From NCBI GenBank assembly GCA_006503535.1, contig QYRS01000005.1, positions 3,658,001-3,722,000 on the forward strand: a stretch of 64,000 nucleotides of DNA, given 5' to 3'. Source of the stretch: Arthrinium phaeospermum (lineage: Eukaryota > Ascomycota > Sordariomycetes > Amphisphaeriales > Apiosporaceae). A program made the position numbers and the translations under genes. A model generated the notes under the pieces. The model saw nothing but the letters and a program-made list of their open reading frames with translations. It did not search any database and was not told where the DNA came from. Shown here piece by piece: positions 12,140-22,541 of the stretch (position 1 is its first letter; each line of letters starts with the position of its first letter).

Positions 12140-12865
12140 ATGTCTATTTATGAACTGCCATCTGAGTTAAGGTCAAAGACCTATGAGAACCTTGTGGTCT
12201 CTGACCATCCTATTGAGCTCTCATTTGAAAAACTACTGGCGTTTCCTGGCCGCCCCGGGGTACTAGGGGCACGGAACGTGGAGGCCTGGAACGAATCAAC
12301 TCGTCATCTGCGTATATCCCTACTCCGAATCAACCACGATGATCGTGAGGAATGCGCAAAGATATTCTACTCCAGAAACGCATTCAGGTTTCCCTGCAAA
12401 CCAGACCTGTCCGATCTGTGTGCACAACTCGACAGTTTTCGCCTGGCGTACGGAGACCAAGCCAGCCTGATTCGACACCTCGTGCTTCCCTTTCCTGCCT
12501 TCGCGGGCAATCTTACGCCCCGTCGCCGTCCTCCGTCCGTACGCTTTCCGGAATACCCGGACGCCCTGCGAAACCTGAAAGATTTCTGGACGGGTCTGAG
12601 ACAGATCACCTTCGAGCTACATCAAGACCAAGCCACTATTTTACTTGAACAGCCAGAGTCCGTGTCTGATTCTGCGGTGGATGCAATGGACAGGCAGTTC
12701 GTCGATACCCTACCAGAGGTCAAAATCAATGTCCATGTCGAGAGTTATAAGGTTTTGCTCGTGGTGAACCGCGCTATACGTCAGGATCAGGAGAGAAAAA
12801 TGGCGAATTTCATTAGTAACTTGGATCTTTTCCAAGGATGGAATGTCTCAGTGGAACGAACCTAG
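12140..12865 (+). CDS. Hypothetical protein with F-box/2EXR-like N-terminus
   Basis: This is a single-exon gene of 241 residues. It opens with YELPSELRSKTYENLVV, which follows the LPxELRxxIYE pattern that begins many fungal F-box-like or 2EXR-type proteins. LRINHDDREECAKIFYSRN follows about 65 residues later; this LL-x-NR-x-x-x-x-EA-x-x-x-x-Y-like segment is also usual in these families. There is no signal peptide or membrane segment. The start is the first ATG, preceded by a TATA-like element about 107 bp upstream. Function is unknown; such proteins are numerous and lineage-specific in ascomycetes. Confidence 0.72.
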   Translation: MSIYELPSELRSKTYENLVVSDHPIELSFEKLLAFPGRPGVLGARNVEAWNESTRHLRISLLRINHDDREECAKIFYSRNAFRFPCKPDLSDLCAQLDSFRLAYGDQASLIRHLVLPFPAFAGNLTPRRRPPSVRFPEYPDALRNLKDFWTGLRQITFELHQDQATILLEQPESVSDSAVDAMDRQFVDTLPEVKINVHVESYKVLLVVNRAIRQDQERKMANFISNLDLFQGWNVSVERT

Positions 12866-13256
12866 GAGAACCTTAAGGTAGAGGTTTCATATAGCAATTG
12901 TACTTGTTAATTATACTCACAACATAGAATGAACCTGATCATCTCACATATCCGGCATCGAGAGATGGGGTCCCGCGGCTATGAAACTTGGGCCCGAACA
13001 GAGCGTTCTCTCTTTCATCTGTAGTATCGCGTCAAGTCGAGCGAATGGGACTTTCGCTGTTACCAACAAAAAGATTTTCAGCCACGCGTACTGTCTTGCC
13101 ATTCAAACTGCTTCATGGTTCCAGTCATCTGGGCCATCTTGGATATGATCATAAAACGAGTCAATCCATATAACTCGCACGCCAAGCACAACTAATATAC
13201 AGCAAACTTATCCAATCGTCCACCAGGAAGCACCTGTTCATACATACACAGTCAAG
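12866..13256. other. Convergent intergenic interval
   Basis: These 391 bp lie between the 3' ends of two convergent genes and are comparatively A+T-rich at both ends. No feature was found beyond presumed 3' untranslated sequence. Confidence 0.5.
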
Positions 13257-14811
13257 TTAAACCCCCGCCAGCTCGCACTCAATCAAGCTCTCCGCGCCAC
13301 CATTCCCCCCGCCCCAGATCCCGACGATCCGCAGCCCGAGCCCGGCCTCTCGTTCCAGGAGCCGGGCCCAGTCCGCCCGCGTCCGCTCGCCCGGCGAGGA
13401 GAACTCGATCAGGAGCATGACGTCCTCGGCCGTGACCTGCCAGTCGGCGCCGCGGTCGGGGACCACGTTCTCGTTGATCAGGAGGCGGCTGTAGCCGGGC
13501 TGCATGGCCGCGACAATGACACTTAGGATCTGGGCGCAGATGTCGTCGGGCCAGTCGTGGAGGATGGAGTGGAGGTAGTAGGCGCGGGCCCCTGGCAGTG
13601 GGAGAGAATAGGGGTTAGAGAAGCGGGACGACGTGGAAGTCGGGAACCAGGAGGGGAGAATGTCACTATACCTTTGTAAGGCTGCTCCGTATGAAAGTCG
13701 TACGGCACCCGCTCGATCCGGGGATCCAGCTGTTGGATTTCGCCAATGACGTCCGGCAGGTCCTCCAGGATCAGCTTGCCGGGGTGGCCCGGGTGCTTGA
13801 CCAGGAACTCGGCCAGGTCGTGCCCGGTGCTGCCGCCTACGTCCACCAGGAAGGGGGCGTCGCGGCTGGTATCGGCGCCTTGGATCAGGCGCTCCTCGAC
13901 GGGGTACATATCTTTATCCACTGCAAGACTATGTCAGTGACTTTGGTTATTGTCCGAGCAGGGGGGACATACTCCAGCTGGGCCGGCCTTGGTGATAGCC
14001 GGCCATGTGGATGTTGAGGTGCGAGCCGAGACCCAGCGACCGCATCCAGCCAAAGACATCCTGGTCCGTGTTTTCGGCGTAGCGGAGGGGGGTGTCGGTG
14101 TGACTGAGCACCATCTTGTTGTCGTGGGCTTTGGTGAAGGCGCTGAACTTGCCCAGCGTGTTGAAGAGGCCGTTGATGCTGCCGGTGTGTCAGCTCATCC
14201 TCATTCTGTACGCAGCCTGTCATGATCGAGGTAGCAGGTAACTTACATGCATGGGTACCCATCCCCAATGATACGCAGAGACATGGCCCGGCTGAAGTTG
14301 GTTGGGGCGTATTCGTCCACTCCGGTCTCCTTTAGGTAGCCCATGGACCCGAGATGTCTCATGAGGCGGGCTGCAAGAACGTCTTCATGTCAGCAGACCA
14401 CTGCACTGCAGAGGGGGTCACATCCTGGATCCAAACGGAGACGATTATCGTACCCAGCAGTTTCGGGTCCATCTTGGTAGCTTCAGCACACTCTCCAACC
14501 GTCATGGGCCTGTCGTCGTTCTTGGCCATCACGTGAAACAGCCCGGCCTCGTAAAGCAGCGTGAGGGAGACGTGGGCCGCGGGCTGGGCCCAGATGTGCT
14601 TGATCATGGTCTCCCTCGGCGTCTCCAGGGCTTGAACCAGGGCTCTGGCGCTGGCGAGCAGCTCCAGTCGGCTCTCATAATTATCGATTGGCAAGCGAGT
14701 GCCTTGAACAGAGATCTTCTCCAGGATGGCCGGGACGCTGGCCAGGTCGTTTGGGGACGTGGCGATGGAGGCGTCGGGAGCATGGGTCGAGCCACTGGTG
14801 GGGGTCGCCAT
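13257..14811 (-). CDS. SAM-dependent O-methyltransferase (COMT-like)
   Basis: This enzyme transfers a methyl group from S-adenosylmethionine to a hydroxyl, usually on an aromatic metabolite. There are five exons on the minus strand: 14811-14454, 14370-14247, 14178-13973, 13920-13672 and 13591-13257. The four introns are 52-83 bp, phase-consistent, and have good donors (GTACGA, GTAAGT, GTATGT, GTATAG). The product is 423 residues. SAM-binding motif I reads VDVGGSTGHDL, and the catalytic His-Asp motif is ILHDWPDD. The N-terminal dimerisation-type helices (AAHVSLTLLYEAGLFHVM) are in place. The start is the ATG at 14811. The family includes sterigmatocystin/aflatoxin-type methyltransferases, but the substrate is not predictable. 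No PKS or NRPS is adjacent. Confidence 0.9.
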
Positions 14812-15992
14812 GATAGTCAACGGGAATGATAGAATCTGAGCTGGGGCTGTAGCAGTTAGGGTACAGTTAGAATGTAAGCAAAAGTTGAAGTTGAATTAGA
14901 GGAGAATTCCATGCAGATTCCCCCGCGAGCGAAGGAGGGCCAAGAGGGCCGGCCAAGAGACCCATCCTCATGTGTGCTCCTGCATCGCTGTGACTACTTG
15001 ACGTGCATTTCGATTCACGGAAACGATGGACAAGCGTCGTATGATCTACTCGCTAGAGTTCCACAGTGAGCGGCGTCTGGGGCCTATTGCAAGCAACGTT
15101 GTTCCTCCGCGGAATAACCTGGGGCGGTCGACAACATGTTTGGAAACAAACTCGCCGAACAGTTCATGCATCGTGCTATATGGACGCTGATGTTACATGA
15201 GCCAGAATGCTCATTGGGTTACCTTTTCCTACTTCATATCCTGACCGGCAGACAACCAAGCTTCTGGTAACTCACCTAATGGCCGAATGCACATATGGAT
15301 TGATGGTTTCTTGGACAACGCCCAGGTATTTAACCCGTGTTTCCTTTCATCGGCCAGCTTATTTCGGTGCGGCTTCTCAAATCCGGCTTCTTGGCTGATG
15401 CTCTCGTCGACGTCACCTGCGCTCATCGATTATTACAGGGAGCTTTCTGTGTTGCCGTCGAAATAGAGATAGCGTTCATCCAGTACGTCGAGGGACGAGC
15501 GCGAGCAATACCACACTGATCAGTTTTGACGCGCGCCGGCTCGAAGGACGGATGAAGGACCGAGCGGGAGAAATCTTACACTCAAATACTTCATCTTGGA
15601 ATGAGCCGGCTCCTCGAGACGAAACTGCTGACCCGGGAGAAGCCCCACTCTGTGCTGTTGGTTGTTGGTGTGCAATTCGTTGGTTTTTGGAAAGCTGTCC
15701 TGCAGGAGGCCGTTGTCGTCGAGCTAATCGTTGACTGGCACGCAGCAAACGAAAAAAACCGTTTGCATGCAGATTTTCTTCCATACTCCCGCTTGTGGTC
15801 TTCAGTCACTCTCCCAGAACATCACGCATATTTCCTCCTCTCGCCCATCAACCCATCCAGCACGCACCTCTTTGCTACTCATTTTCGATTCTCCATTTGT
15901 TCCTGAGCCTGCCAATATCTAGCCAGATTGATGTACTCTACAACACCTTGAACTCGGTTTTGGTGACACTGCTTTCACCCAAGCTCTCCACA
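14812..15992. other. Intergenic interval
   Basis: I see no supported gene. This is promoter space between a minus-strand methyltransferase gene and a small plus-strand gene, with no clear TATA box or repeats. Confidence 0.45.
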
Positions 15993-16253
15993 ATGTCTTC
16001 CGAACGAGGCGAACGGATTGTAGCCAACTGCGAGATTATCTGGGGAAAGGATACCATGTATGATCTGGAACAGGAGACCATCGACGAGTATTGCTACTTC
16101 GTATCCGTCCATCGGGACTACGGGACCCGATTTGGCGGTGCCTTGATGGTGTCGACCCAGAACACGAGCGAGAAGGCCTGGAACGATTTGGACCGCATGC
16201 TCATTCTCCGGGCTCGGGAGGTCCAAAGCGGACAGCCAATGGCAGGCCAGTAA
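15993..16253 (+). CDS. Small hypothetical protein, 86 residues
   Basis: This is a single-exon gene starting at the first ATG after a pyrimidine-rich leader. It encodes a soluble, mildly acidic protein with an ordered composition (IWGKDTMYDLEQETIDEYC, then TRFGGALMVSTQNTSEKAW). There is no signal peptide or membrane helix. The low fraction of low-complexity residues and the regular mix of hydrophobic and charged positions suggest a small folded protein. I cannot name a family. It is convergent with the cyclo-ligase-like gene. Confidence 0.6.
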   Translation: MSSERGERIVANCEIIWGKDTMYDLEQETIDEYCYFVSVHRDYGTRFGGALMVSTQNTSEKAWNDLDRMLILRAREVQSGQPMAGQ

Positions 16254-16728
16254 TCTGCCTTTGGCAGTTTTCCCGTCATTGGGACCTCGATGGCGACTCG
16301 TGGCATATACGCTTACCATTCTTTCTGGATGTGTCCGGTGAGGAGCATGGCAATTATCGTTGGTGATTGCTTCGTTAGCAATATGATCGTAAGCAAAGTA
16401 GCTCCTATCATCCGCGTCGAAATATAACCTAATTTCTGGTTTAGGAATAGCGCAACCGTTTCTACCACTGGTGTTTCCGCCGGTACTGTGTGCGGTCATG
16501 TTCGAGATCAGACACGTCGCCAACCCCGCGAGGAAAAGGAGGTGGTCAATTGGGTGTTCCTGAAGTCCTAGGGGCTGAAAAATTGGAGAAGCAACCTGGG
16601 TACTAGATGTCGATGGAGAAAAAACAGACAATGGCAGACAGGTTCGGTACCAAGTTCTCCAGGTGTTGATTGAATCATAGTTGTATTCAACGCCATTCCG
16701 TGCATCAATAAAGAATGACGAGAATAAC
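16254..16728. other. Convergent intergenic interval
   Basis: These 475 bp lie between two convergent 3' ends. Minus-strand open frames here have no recognisable product and are not annotated. Confidence 0.45.
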
Positions 16729-17514
16729 CTAGTCCCGGACCAACATGCCAACCGCCTTCTCCATGGCCAGAAGCTCCTGCAGTGGGGGTATATCGTCCAG
16801 CATGCCCTTCTCCAACCGATCCCATATGATTCCGCAGGTGGGCTGAGTTGCCGCCTCGGCACGCAGCACCCTGGACGGCGTCACGATCAGGTTGCAGACA
16901 GTATCGTAAGTCTCGGGATGCAGCTCCTCATCCAAGACCTGGCAGTCATGCACCACGGCCGCCGTCATGGTGTCTTGGGAAACCACTTTCAAGGTGTTTA
17001 GTATCCCCCACTCGAGATCGAAGAAGCCGTGGCCCTTGCCGAAGCGGATGCCGGCGTGGTTGATGGCGCCGGTGCCCGTCACCATGAAACCGATCTGCAA
17101 GCCGAGGCCCACGATGTCGGCCAGCGACACGGGCCGCCCGACCTTCTCGAGCCCGTCGAGCGTGGCGGCGTACCGGTACAGTTCGGGTTGGATGGCGGCG
17201 GGGTCCAGCAGCCAGAAGCCGCGGCGGATCCCGTAGGTGGTGATGAGGACCCGGATCCCGGCTTTGAGTGTCTGCTCGCGCAGGTACTCGAGGCAGTTGT
17301 CGGGCGTGATGAAGACCGTGGCGCAGTGGCGGTAGCTCGGCATGGCAAGCAACTTGTCTGCGGCGGCTTCGGAGCCGGCGAAGTCGGCAATGAAGCTCGA
17401 GAAGTCATAGTGGAACCGCGAGTCCGGGTAGGCGACTTTGCGGAGTTCTTGCCACACCTTGGCCCGGACGGCCTCCTTGTGCGACGGCGAGGTTTCACCG
17501 TGAGGGAGCGCCAT
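16729..17514 (-). CDS. 5-formyltetrahydrofolate cyclo-ligase-like protein
   Basis: This is a 261-residue single-exon protein of the 5-formyl-THF cyclo-ligase superfamily. True members use ATP to convert 5-formyl-THF to 5,10-methenyl-THF in one-carbon metabolism. The diagnostic C-terminal segment is present as GTGAINHAGIRFGKGHGFFD around residues 147-166, matching the R-x-GKG-x-G-x-x-D nucleotide/folate-binding motif. The N-terminus has KEAVRAKVWQELRK, in the position of the conserved basic helix. It is longer than bacterial enzymes of about 190 residues. It could instead belong to the cyclo-ligase paralogue group COG0212, linked to thiamine metabolism, and I cannot separate the two by eye. 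It diverges from the MYST gene across 375 bp. Confidence 0.78.
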   Translation of the reverse strand: MALPHGETSPSHKEAVRAKVWQELRKVAYPDSRFHYDFSSFIADFAGSEAAADKLLAMPSYRHCATVFITPDNCLEYLREQTLKAGIRVLITTYGIRRGFWLLDPAAIQPELYRYAATLDGLEKVGRPVSLADIVGLGLQIGFMVTGTGAINHAGIRFGKGHGFFDLEWGILNTLKVVSQDTMTAAVVHDCQVLDEELHPETYDTVCNLIVTPSRVLRAEAATQPTCGIIWDRLEKGMLDDIPPLQELLAMEKAVGMLVRD

Positions 17515-17889
17515 GTTTATCCCTTGTATCTAGACTGGCTTAGACCCGATTTAAGTAATCACAAGTTCGAAATTGTGCTCAAGTAGTGTGATTGGCCAAT
17601 GGTTGTTGTTCTGCATGACGCCGTCTCATTGGATGGCTTTTGGTGAACAAGCATGCAAATCTCCCCAATAGAACGGAGGGAGTTCCGAGCTTCTGGGGGG
17701 CTTATCTAATCACTCCAGTGCACCCACCTAGAGCTCATCATCAATCAGACTCTCGTTGACCCAAGCAATGATCATTCCGGTGCAAGTGCAGTCTCGAAAT
17801 TCGCGGTTTTAATTGAATTGGAACATTGCGATCAGCCTTCGACTGCACCTACCCAGTTGATTGTTTTTTCCTCGGACGGGCGACGCGTC
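17515..17889. promoter_or_regulatory. Divergent promoter between cyclo-ligase-like and MYST genes
   Basis: These 375 bp separate two head-to-head start codons (17514 minus, 17890 plus), so both promoters and both 5' leaders must fit here. ATTGGCCAATGG at about 17591-17602 contains CCAAT boxes on both strands as a near-palindrome, a fitting element for a bidirectional promoter. No TATA box is obvious, which suits housekeeping genes. Confidence 0.5.
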
Positions 17890-19901
17890 ATGCCGCCCCC
17901 AAAGCGCAAGCGTCCCCAAGACGAAAACCCAACCGAGGCCGAGTCCGCAACGCGACGAACCACACGACACAGCCATCCCATCACTTTGCTTCCAGAAAAC
18001 GAGCCCGAGAAGCAGTTGAGGAGCCGTCGTGTGCGATCCGATACCCATGAAGCGCCAGAGCCCATCGCGTCGCCTTCTGCCGCTGCCACGGCCGCCCCGA
18101 TCACCAAGACGTACGTGACGAGACCACGCGACACTAAGACATCGGACCCTGACACAGCTCCTGCTGCCCCGCGACCCAAACTTCCCAATGCCACCATCAC
18201 CAACAGACGAACCAGGAGACGCAGCGCCGCCGACGAACAACATGCTGATCCTCTGGACCAATCTTCCATAAGTGCCCGCCAGGTCGAGGGCAAAGAGAAC
18301 CTGCAACCTGCGCACCATGCCGATTCGAAACATGTTGCGGCCACGACTGCGCGACAGCAACAACAACGCTCTCCTGTCCCGCCCCACTCACGCCCCCGAG
18401 CCGCCCCTGCACCCAAATCGCCCGCCAGCCTGGACACCCTCGGTGCGGCGTATCCAGGAGGAGCAACAACAGCCACCTCGATGATCACGCCGAAGCGCCG
18501 CCTGTCCATGACGCCCAAGAAGCCGCCCCCGACGCCGCGGTCCGACCGCAACATCGACCGGGTGGTGCTGGGGGATATCTCGTTCCGCGCCTGGTATCCA
18601 TCCTACTACGGAAAGGACGTGCTAGGCGACGCGTCCGTGACGGCGGGCGGGAAGGCCAACCCCGGCGGTGGTGGAGCCAAGATTGGCGGGGGCAAGAAGG
18701 ACAAGGAGGTGGTGCTGCTGGACCGGCTCTATGTCTGCCCTTCCTGCTTCAAGTATTCCAAGGAGGAGGGCAAGTGGCGCAGGCACATCGGCACTTGCTT
18801 GCCCAGGGGCTGGGTGCCGGGCGACAAGGTCTACATACATCTCAAGGAGAGCGGCGGCAGATCTGCTCCTCACGGCACGACGGGTTCAGATGGCAGGCGG
18901 GGCCGCAAGCCGAAGAAAGCAGATGGGCTTGGTTATGCTGCGCCTCCTGTGGTGGAAGGCGAATGGAGTGTCTGGGAAGTGGACGGCGAGAACGAACCGG
19001 TAAGAAGTCCGAAAATCAAATGGCTCGACCGCAATTCAATACTAACACGCCCCCCTAGCTATTCTGCCAGAACCTGTCGCTCTTCGCGAAGCTCTTTCTG
19101 GATAACAAGTCGGTCTTCTTCGATGTCGCCGGTTTCAACTACTTTCTTCTAGTCTACACGCCACCACCTCACGCGGCAACGACGCGGTCTGATGAAGTGG
19201 CCGACTCAGACGCCGAACAGCAACAGCAGTCAGGGGAGGACGGAGAGGCGTCGTCGCCACCACATTCACCTTCGCCTCCGCGCCCGCAGGTCGTCGGCTT
19301 CTTCTCGAAAGAGAAGCTCTCCTGGGACAACAACAACTTGGCCTGCATCCTTGTGTTCCCGCCCTGGCAGCGGAAGGGTCTAGGGGCTTTGCTCATGGGC
19401 ATCTCTTACGAGATCTCGCGCCGCGAGAAGGTGCTGGGCGGGCCTGAGAAGCCGATTTCCGAGCTGGGGAAGAAGGGCTACCGGCGGTTTTGGGCTGGCG
19501 AGATATGCCGCTGGCTCCTGAGCCTGGGATCCAGCGGGAAAGAAGAAGAGATTATTGTGGACGTGGACGAATGCAGCAAGTCTACGTGGATTGCCCCCGA
19601 GGACTGCCTGGTCGTTATTCGCGACATGGGCATCATGATCGAGGACGGCTTAGGGCCCGTGAAGAGCGCTCCTAGTCCAGTCGACGAAGAAGTGGAGGAA
19701 GAGGATGCTACGGATCCGGAGGGAGGCAACAACAGAAAGCACGTCGCCCGGCTCAGGATTGACAAGGAGGATGTCAGGAGGTGGGTCAGGGACAACCGGA
19801 TTGATCTGGAGCGGGCCTGCCACCCTGATGGGTTCGTGGAGGGATACGCCATCAAGTCGGATGAGGCGGACGAGGGGGAAGACGAGGAAGAGGAGGTGTA
19901 A
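17890..19901 (+). CDS. MYST-family histone acetyltransferase (SAS2-like)
   Basis: This nuclear lysine acetyltransferase has two exons, 17890-18999 and 19059-19901, with a 59 bp intron (GTAAGA, TACTAAC, TAG) and 650 residues. The first 230 residues are basic and low-complexity. The MYST zinc finger is at about 276-305 (YVCPSCFKYS, then WRRHIGTC). Spanning the intron is LFCQNLSLFAKLFLDNK; Lys387 aligns with the autoacetylated active-site lysine. Cys466 (LACILVF), the acetyl-CoA loop QRKGLG and Glu500 (GPEKPISELG) complete the catalytic set. Residues about 408-447 are a Gln/Ser/Pro-rich insertion within the catalytic domain. The C-terminus is Glu-rich. The overall pattern fits the SAS2 branch better than Esa1, which would carry a chromodomain; none is seen. 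The start is the first in-frame ATG. Confidence 0.88.
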
Positions 19902-20381
19902 TCCTGAATTACGGCTGCTGTTGTCACCTACATTGTACTGATTTATATTGTCGGATAGCGATCTTTAAGGCAAAATGATACCCCATATATTCAACTTCAA
20001 CTCTCCTGGGAGCCTTGGCTATCTAGGGGGCAACCTCAATTGACGGCCAAGAGATTGAAACATCATTCTTCATGCAATTGACGGTGTTAGAACCTCATTA
20101 ACTTGACCAGACATTTTACAAACCGCGGTTTTTCAATTGATCAAGACCCCACGTTTTGCTGAACCACTCGTGGAGGCTCTGCTTGGTGCAGCATTTGGCA
20201 GTTTGGCTGCCCCACCTTGGGTCGCAGATGACTAAGCGGGCCTCGAGTTAGTCCAGCGCCGAATTTGCGAGCTCTGGTTAGAGGCGGCCATTGACGAACC
20301 CGAAAAAGTTCAAGGTAGGCAATTGATGGGCAGCTTGATCGTGTCAAGCCAAGCCAGACTGTCAATCGCAACTTTGTCACT
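19902..20381. other. Intergenic interval
   Basis: These 480 bp lie between tandem plus-strand genes and hold the 3' end of the MYST gene and the promoter of the uS2m gene. No further element was identified. Confidence 0.5.
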
Positions 20382-21844
20382 ATGATCATTCGGGAGTTTG
20401 GTGTTCGCCAAGGTAAGCTTCCTGCTGCGCAATCAATTGCCGATGCGAATCCCCGACACAGTCCATTGAAGCATTCGCTAACACCCATCATTGCACAGGC
20501 CGCAAGGCTCTGGCGGCAGCAGCGCCACTTCGCCGAGGACAACAGCAATGCCTGCGAGCCCTGTCGACCGAGACCTCCGGCACCCCCGTCGCCGCCGCCG
20601 ACCCCGCCGTCGAGGCCGCGCTGCAGACCAACCCCGAGAACGCCTCGCCGGTGCCCTCCCTGTTCGCTAGGGTGGCCAAGCCGACCCGCCGCCGCCCCAT
20701 CGCCCCCGACACGACCAAGGCCGACTGGGAGACGGCCCAGCAGCTGCGGCGCAACCTGCTGCCCGTGGGCACCAAGGTCGAGCACCGCTACAGCCCCTCC
20801 GATGTCTTCCGCAACCCGCCCGGCCCCAAGGACGTCACGCTCGAGCTGCTCATGGCGTCGCAGGCGCACATGGGCCACCACGCCTCCGTCTGGAACCCGG
20901 CCAACGCCCGCTACATCTACGGCATCCGCGAGGGCATCCACATCATCTCGCTCGAGCAGACGGCCGCGCACCTGCGCCGCGCCGCCCGCGTCGTCGAGGA
21001 GGTGGCCTACCACGGCGGCCTGATCCTGTTTGTCGGCACGCGGCCCGGGCAGACCCAGATCGTGACGCAGGCGGCGCGCCTCTCCAAGGCCTGCCACCTC
21101 TTCACCAAGTGGACCCCCGGCACCATCACCAACAGCGACAAGATCCTGCCCGGCATCCCCGTCGAGATCGTCGACGAGCTCGACCGGCCCGTGGGGCCCG
21201 CCTTCAACCAGCACCTCATGGACCGCCGGGCGCTGGTGCCGGACCTGGTGGTGTGCCTGAACCCACTCGAGAACTTCACCATGCTGCGCGAGTGCAGTCA
21301 GGCCAACGTCCCGACCATTGGCATCATCGACACCAACACGGAGCCCACGTGGGTGACGTACGCGATCCCGGCCAATGACGACAGGTAAGCTGCCTACCGT
21401 TCCCCATGACTCTAGACATACATACTTACTGACCAACTCTCTAGTTTGCGCTGCTTGGCCGTCATCGGCAGCGTTCTGGGCCGCGCGGGCGAGGCCGGCC
21501 AGAAGCGCCGCATGGAGGACGCCAAGAACGGCAAGGTGACGTGGGAGACGCCGTCGGAGATCAAGCAGTTCATCGAGATCCAGCAGAAGCGGGCGCGGTG
21601 GACCAAGCGCGCGGCCGAGGAGGAAGAGGCGGCCTCCAACAAGGCGAACGGCGGCCCGAACCAGTCGTCCACGCCCAGGTCGTCGGACCGCTCCTACGGC
21701 CGCACTCCCTCCACCAACAAGGATGGCACGCCCATCTTCCATGCGGACGAGGCCATGGCGGAGTTGCAGGCCGAGGTAGATATTGTCAATGCCGAGGACG
21801 ATGTGAGCCCGCAGTTGAGGAATTTGATGCGAGACCTGGATTGA
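20382..21844 (+). CDS. MRP4: Mitochondrial small-subunit ribosomal protein uS2m
   Basis: This is ribosomal protein S2 of the mitochondrial 37S subunit. There are three exons, 20382-20412 (31 bp), 20499-21384 and 21445-21844, giving 438 residues. The introns (86 and 60 bp) have GTAAGC donors, and joins are in phase. The N-terminus, rich in Arg and Ala after splicing, looks like a mitochondrial targeting sequence. The S2 signature follows: HMGHHASVWNPANARYIYG, then GIREGIHIISL, and LVVCLNP plus VPTIGIIDTNTEPTWVTYAI. The C-terminal region is Lys/Glu-rich and low-complexity, a common mitochondrial extension. The 31 bp first exon was chosen because it gives the only clean ATG, donor and phase combination. 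Confidence 0.92.
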
Positions 21845-22541
21845 ATTGGTTGATACAGTGGAGGAGGGATGAGGATATAAAAAAAAGAAGTCAATTGCTA
21901 CTGGAAGTGATACCCATCTGTCAATGGAAATCTTCCTGGGCTTGCTGTACGATGTGTATAATCTAGATGTACAAACAATAGATCTGGAATGAACCAACGG
22001 TATCCTCTTGTGTCTTGGGTGGTCTGGTTTGGCTCGTTTGGTGACTGGAATGGGTGGTTCTTTAACAAGACTGAAAAGCAGACCAAGCCATGGTTTCTTA
22101 AAACTTCTTTTCCTTCCTGGTCCCCCCTCCTATTGTGTTGCCCTGTAGAGTGGGCAGCTAATGCCATGATAGAAGTTCTGACTGTCCACCACGATTAGTC
22201 AAACAAATCTAACACCCTAATTAGTAGCCAGAGCGTTGTTCGTCATAAGATGCAGTTATTATTAACGTAGTCGCAGGGGCCTGTGCATGTAAGTTCTCCT
22301 GTTGAGCGGGCGACTCAGCTCAGGAGAGAACTTTCCCGGCTTTGACTTCGGTTGAGCTCGGGGACATCCAGCAGAGAACATTCTACCGTAACCACGTGGG
22401 CCTCTATTCCTTCTCTTCAAAAGGTATGATCTTACCTCTCTAGGATATTTATTCTCTTGATTCTCCTTCCCAGCTTTCCTTTTTCGCCCAAGGGGCCATC
22501 GTTTCACATAAAACATACAGCCTTTTGCACCACAGAACACC
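21845..22541. other. Intergenic interval
   Basis: These 697 bp hold nothing beyond presumed 3' sequence of the uS2m gene and the promoter of the next gene. Confidence 0.5.

Noticed and set aside
20141..21997. 618-codon open frame on the minus strand opposite uS2m
   Set aside because: It is the antisense shadow of a GC-rich coding region. It has Arg/Gly/Val-rich composition and no domain, and it covers a confidently spliced ribosomal protein gene.
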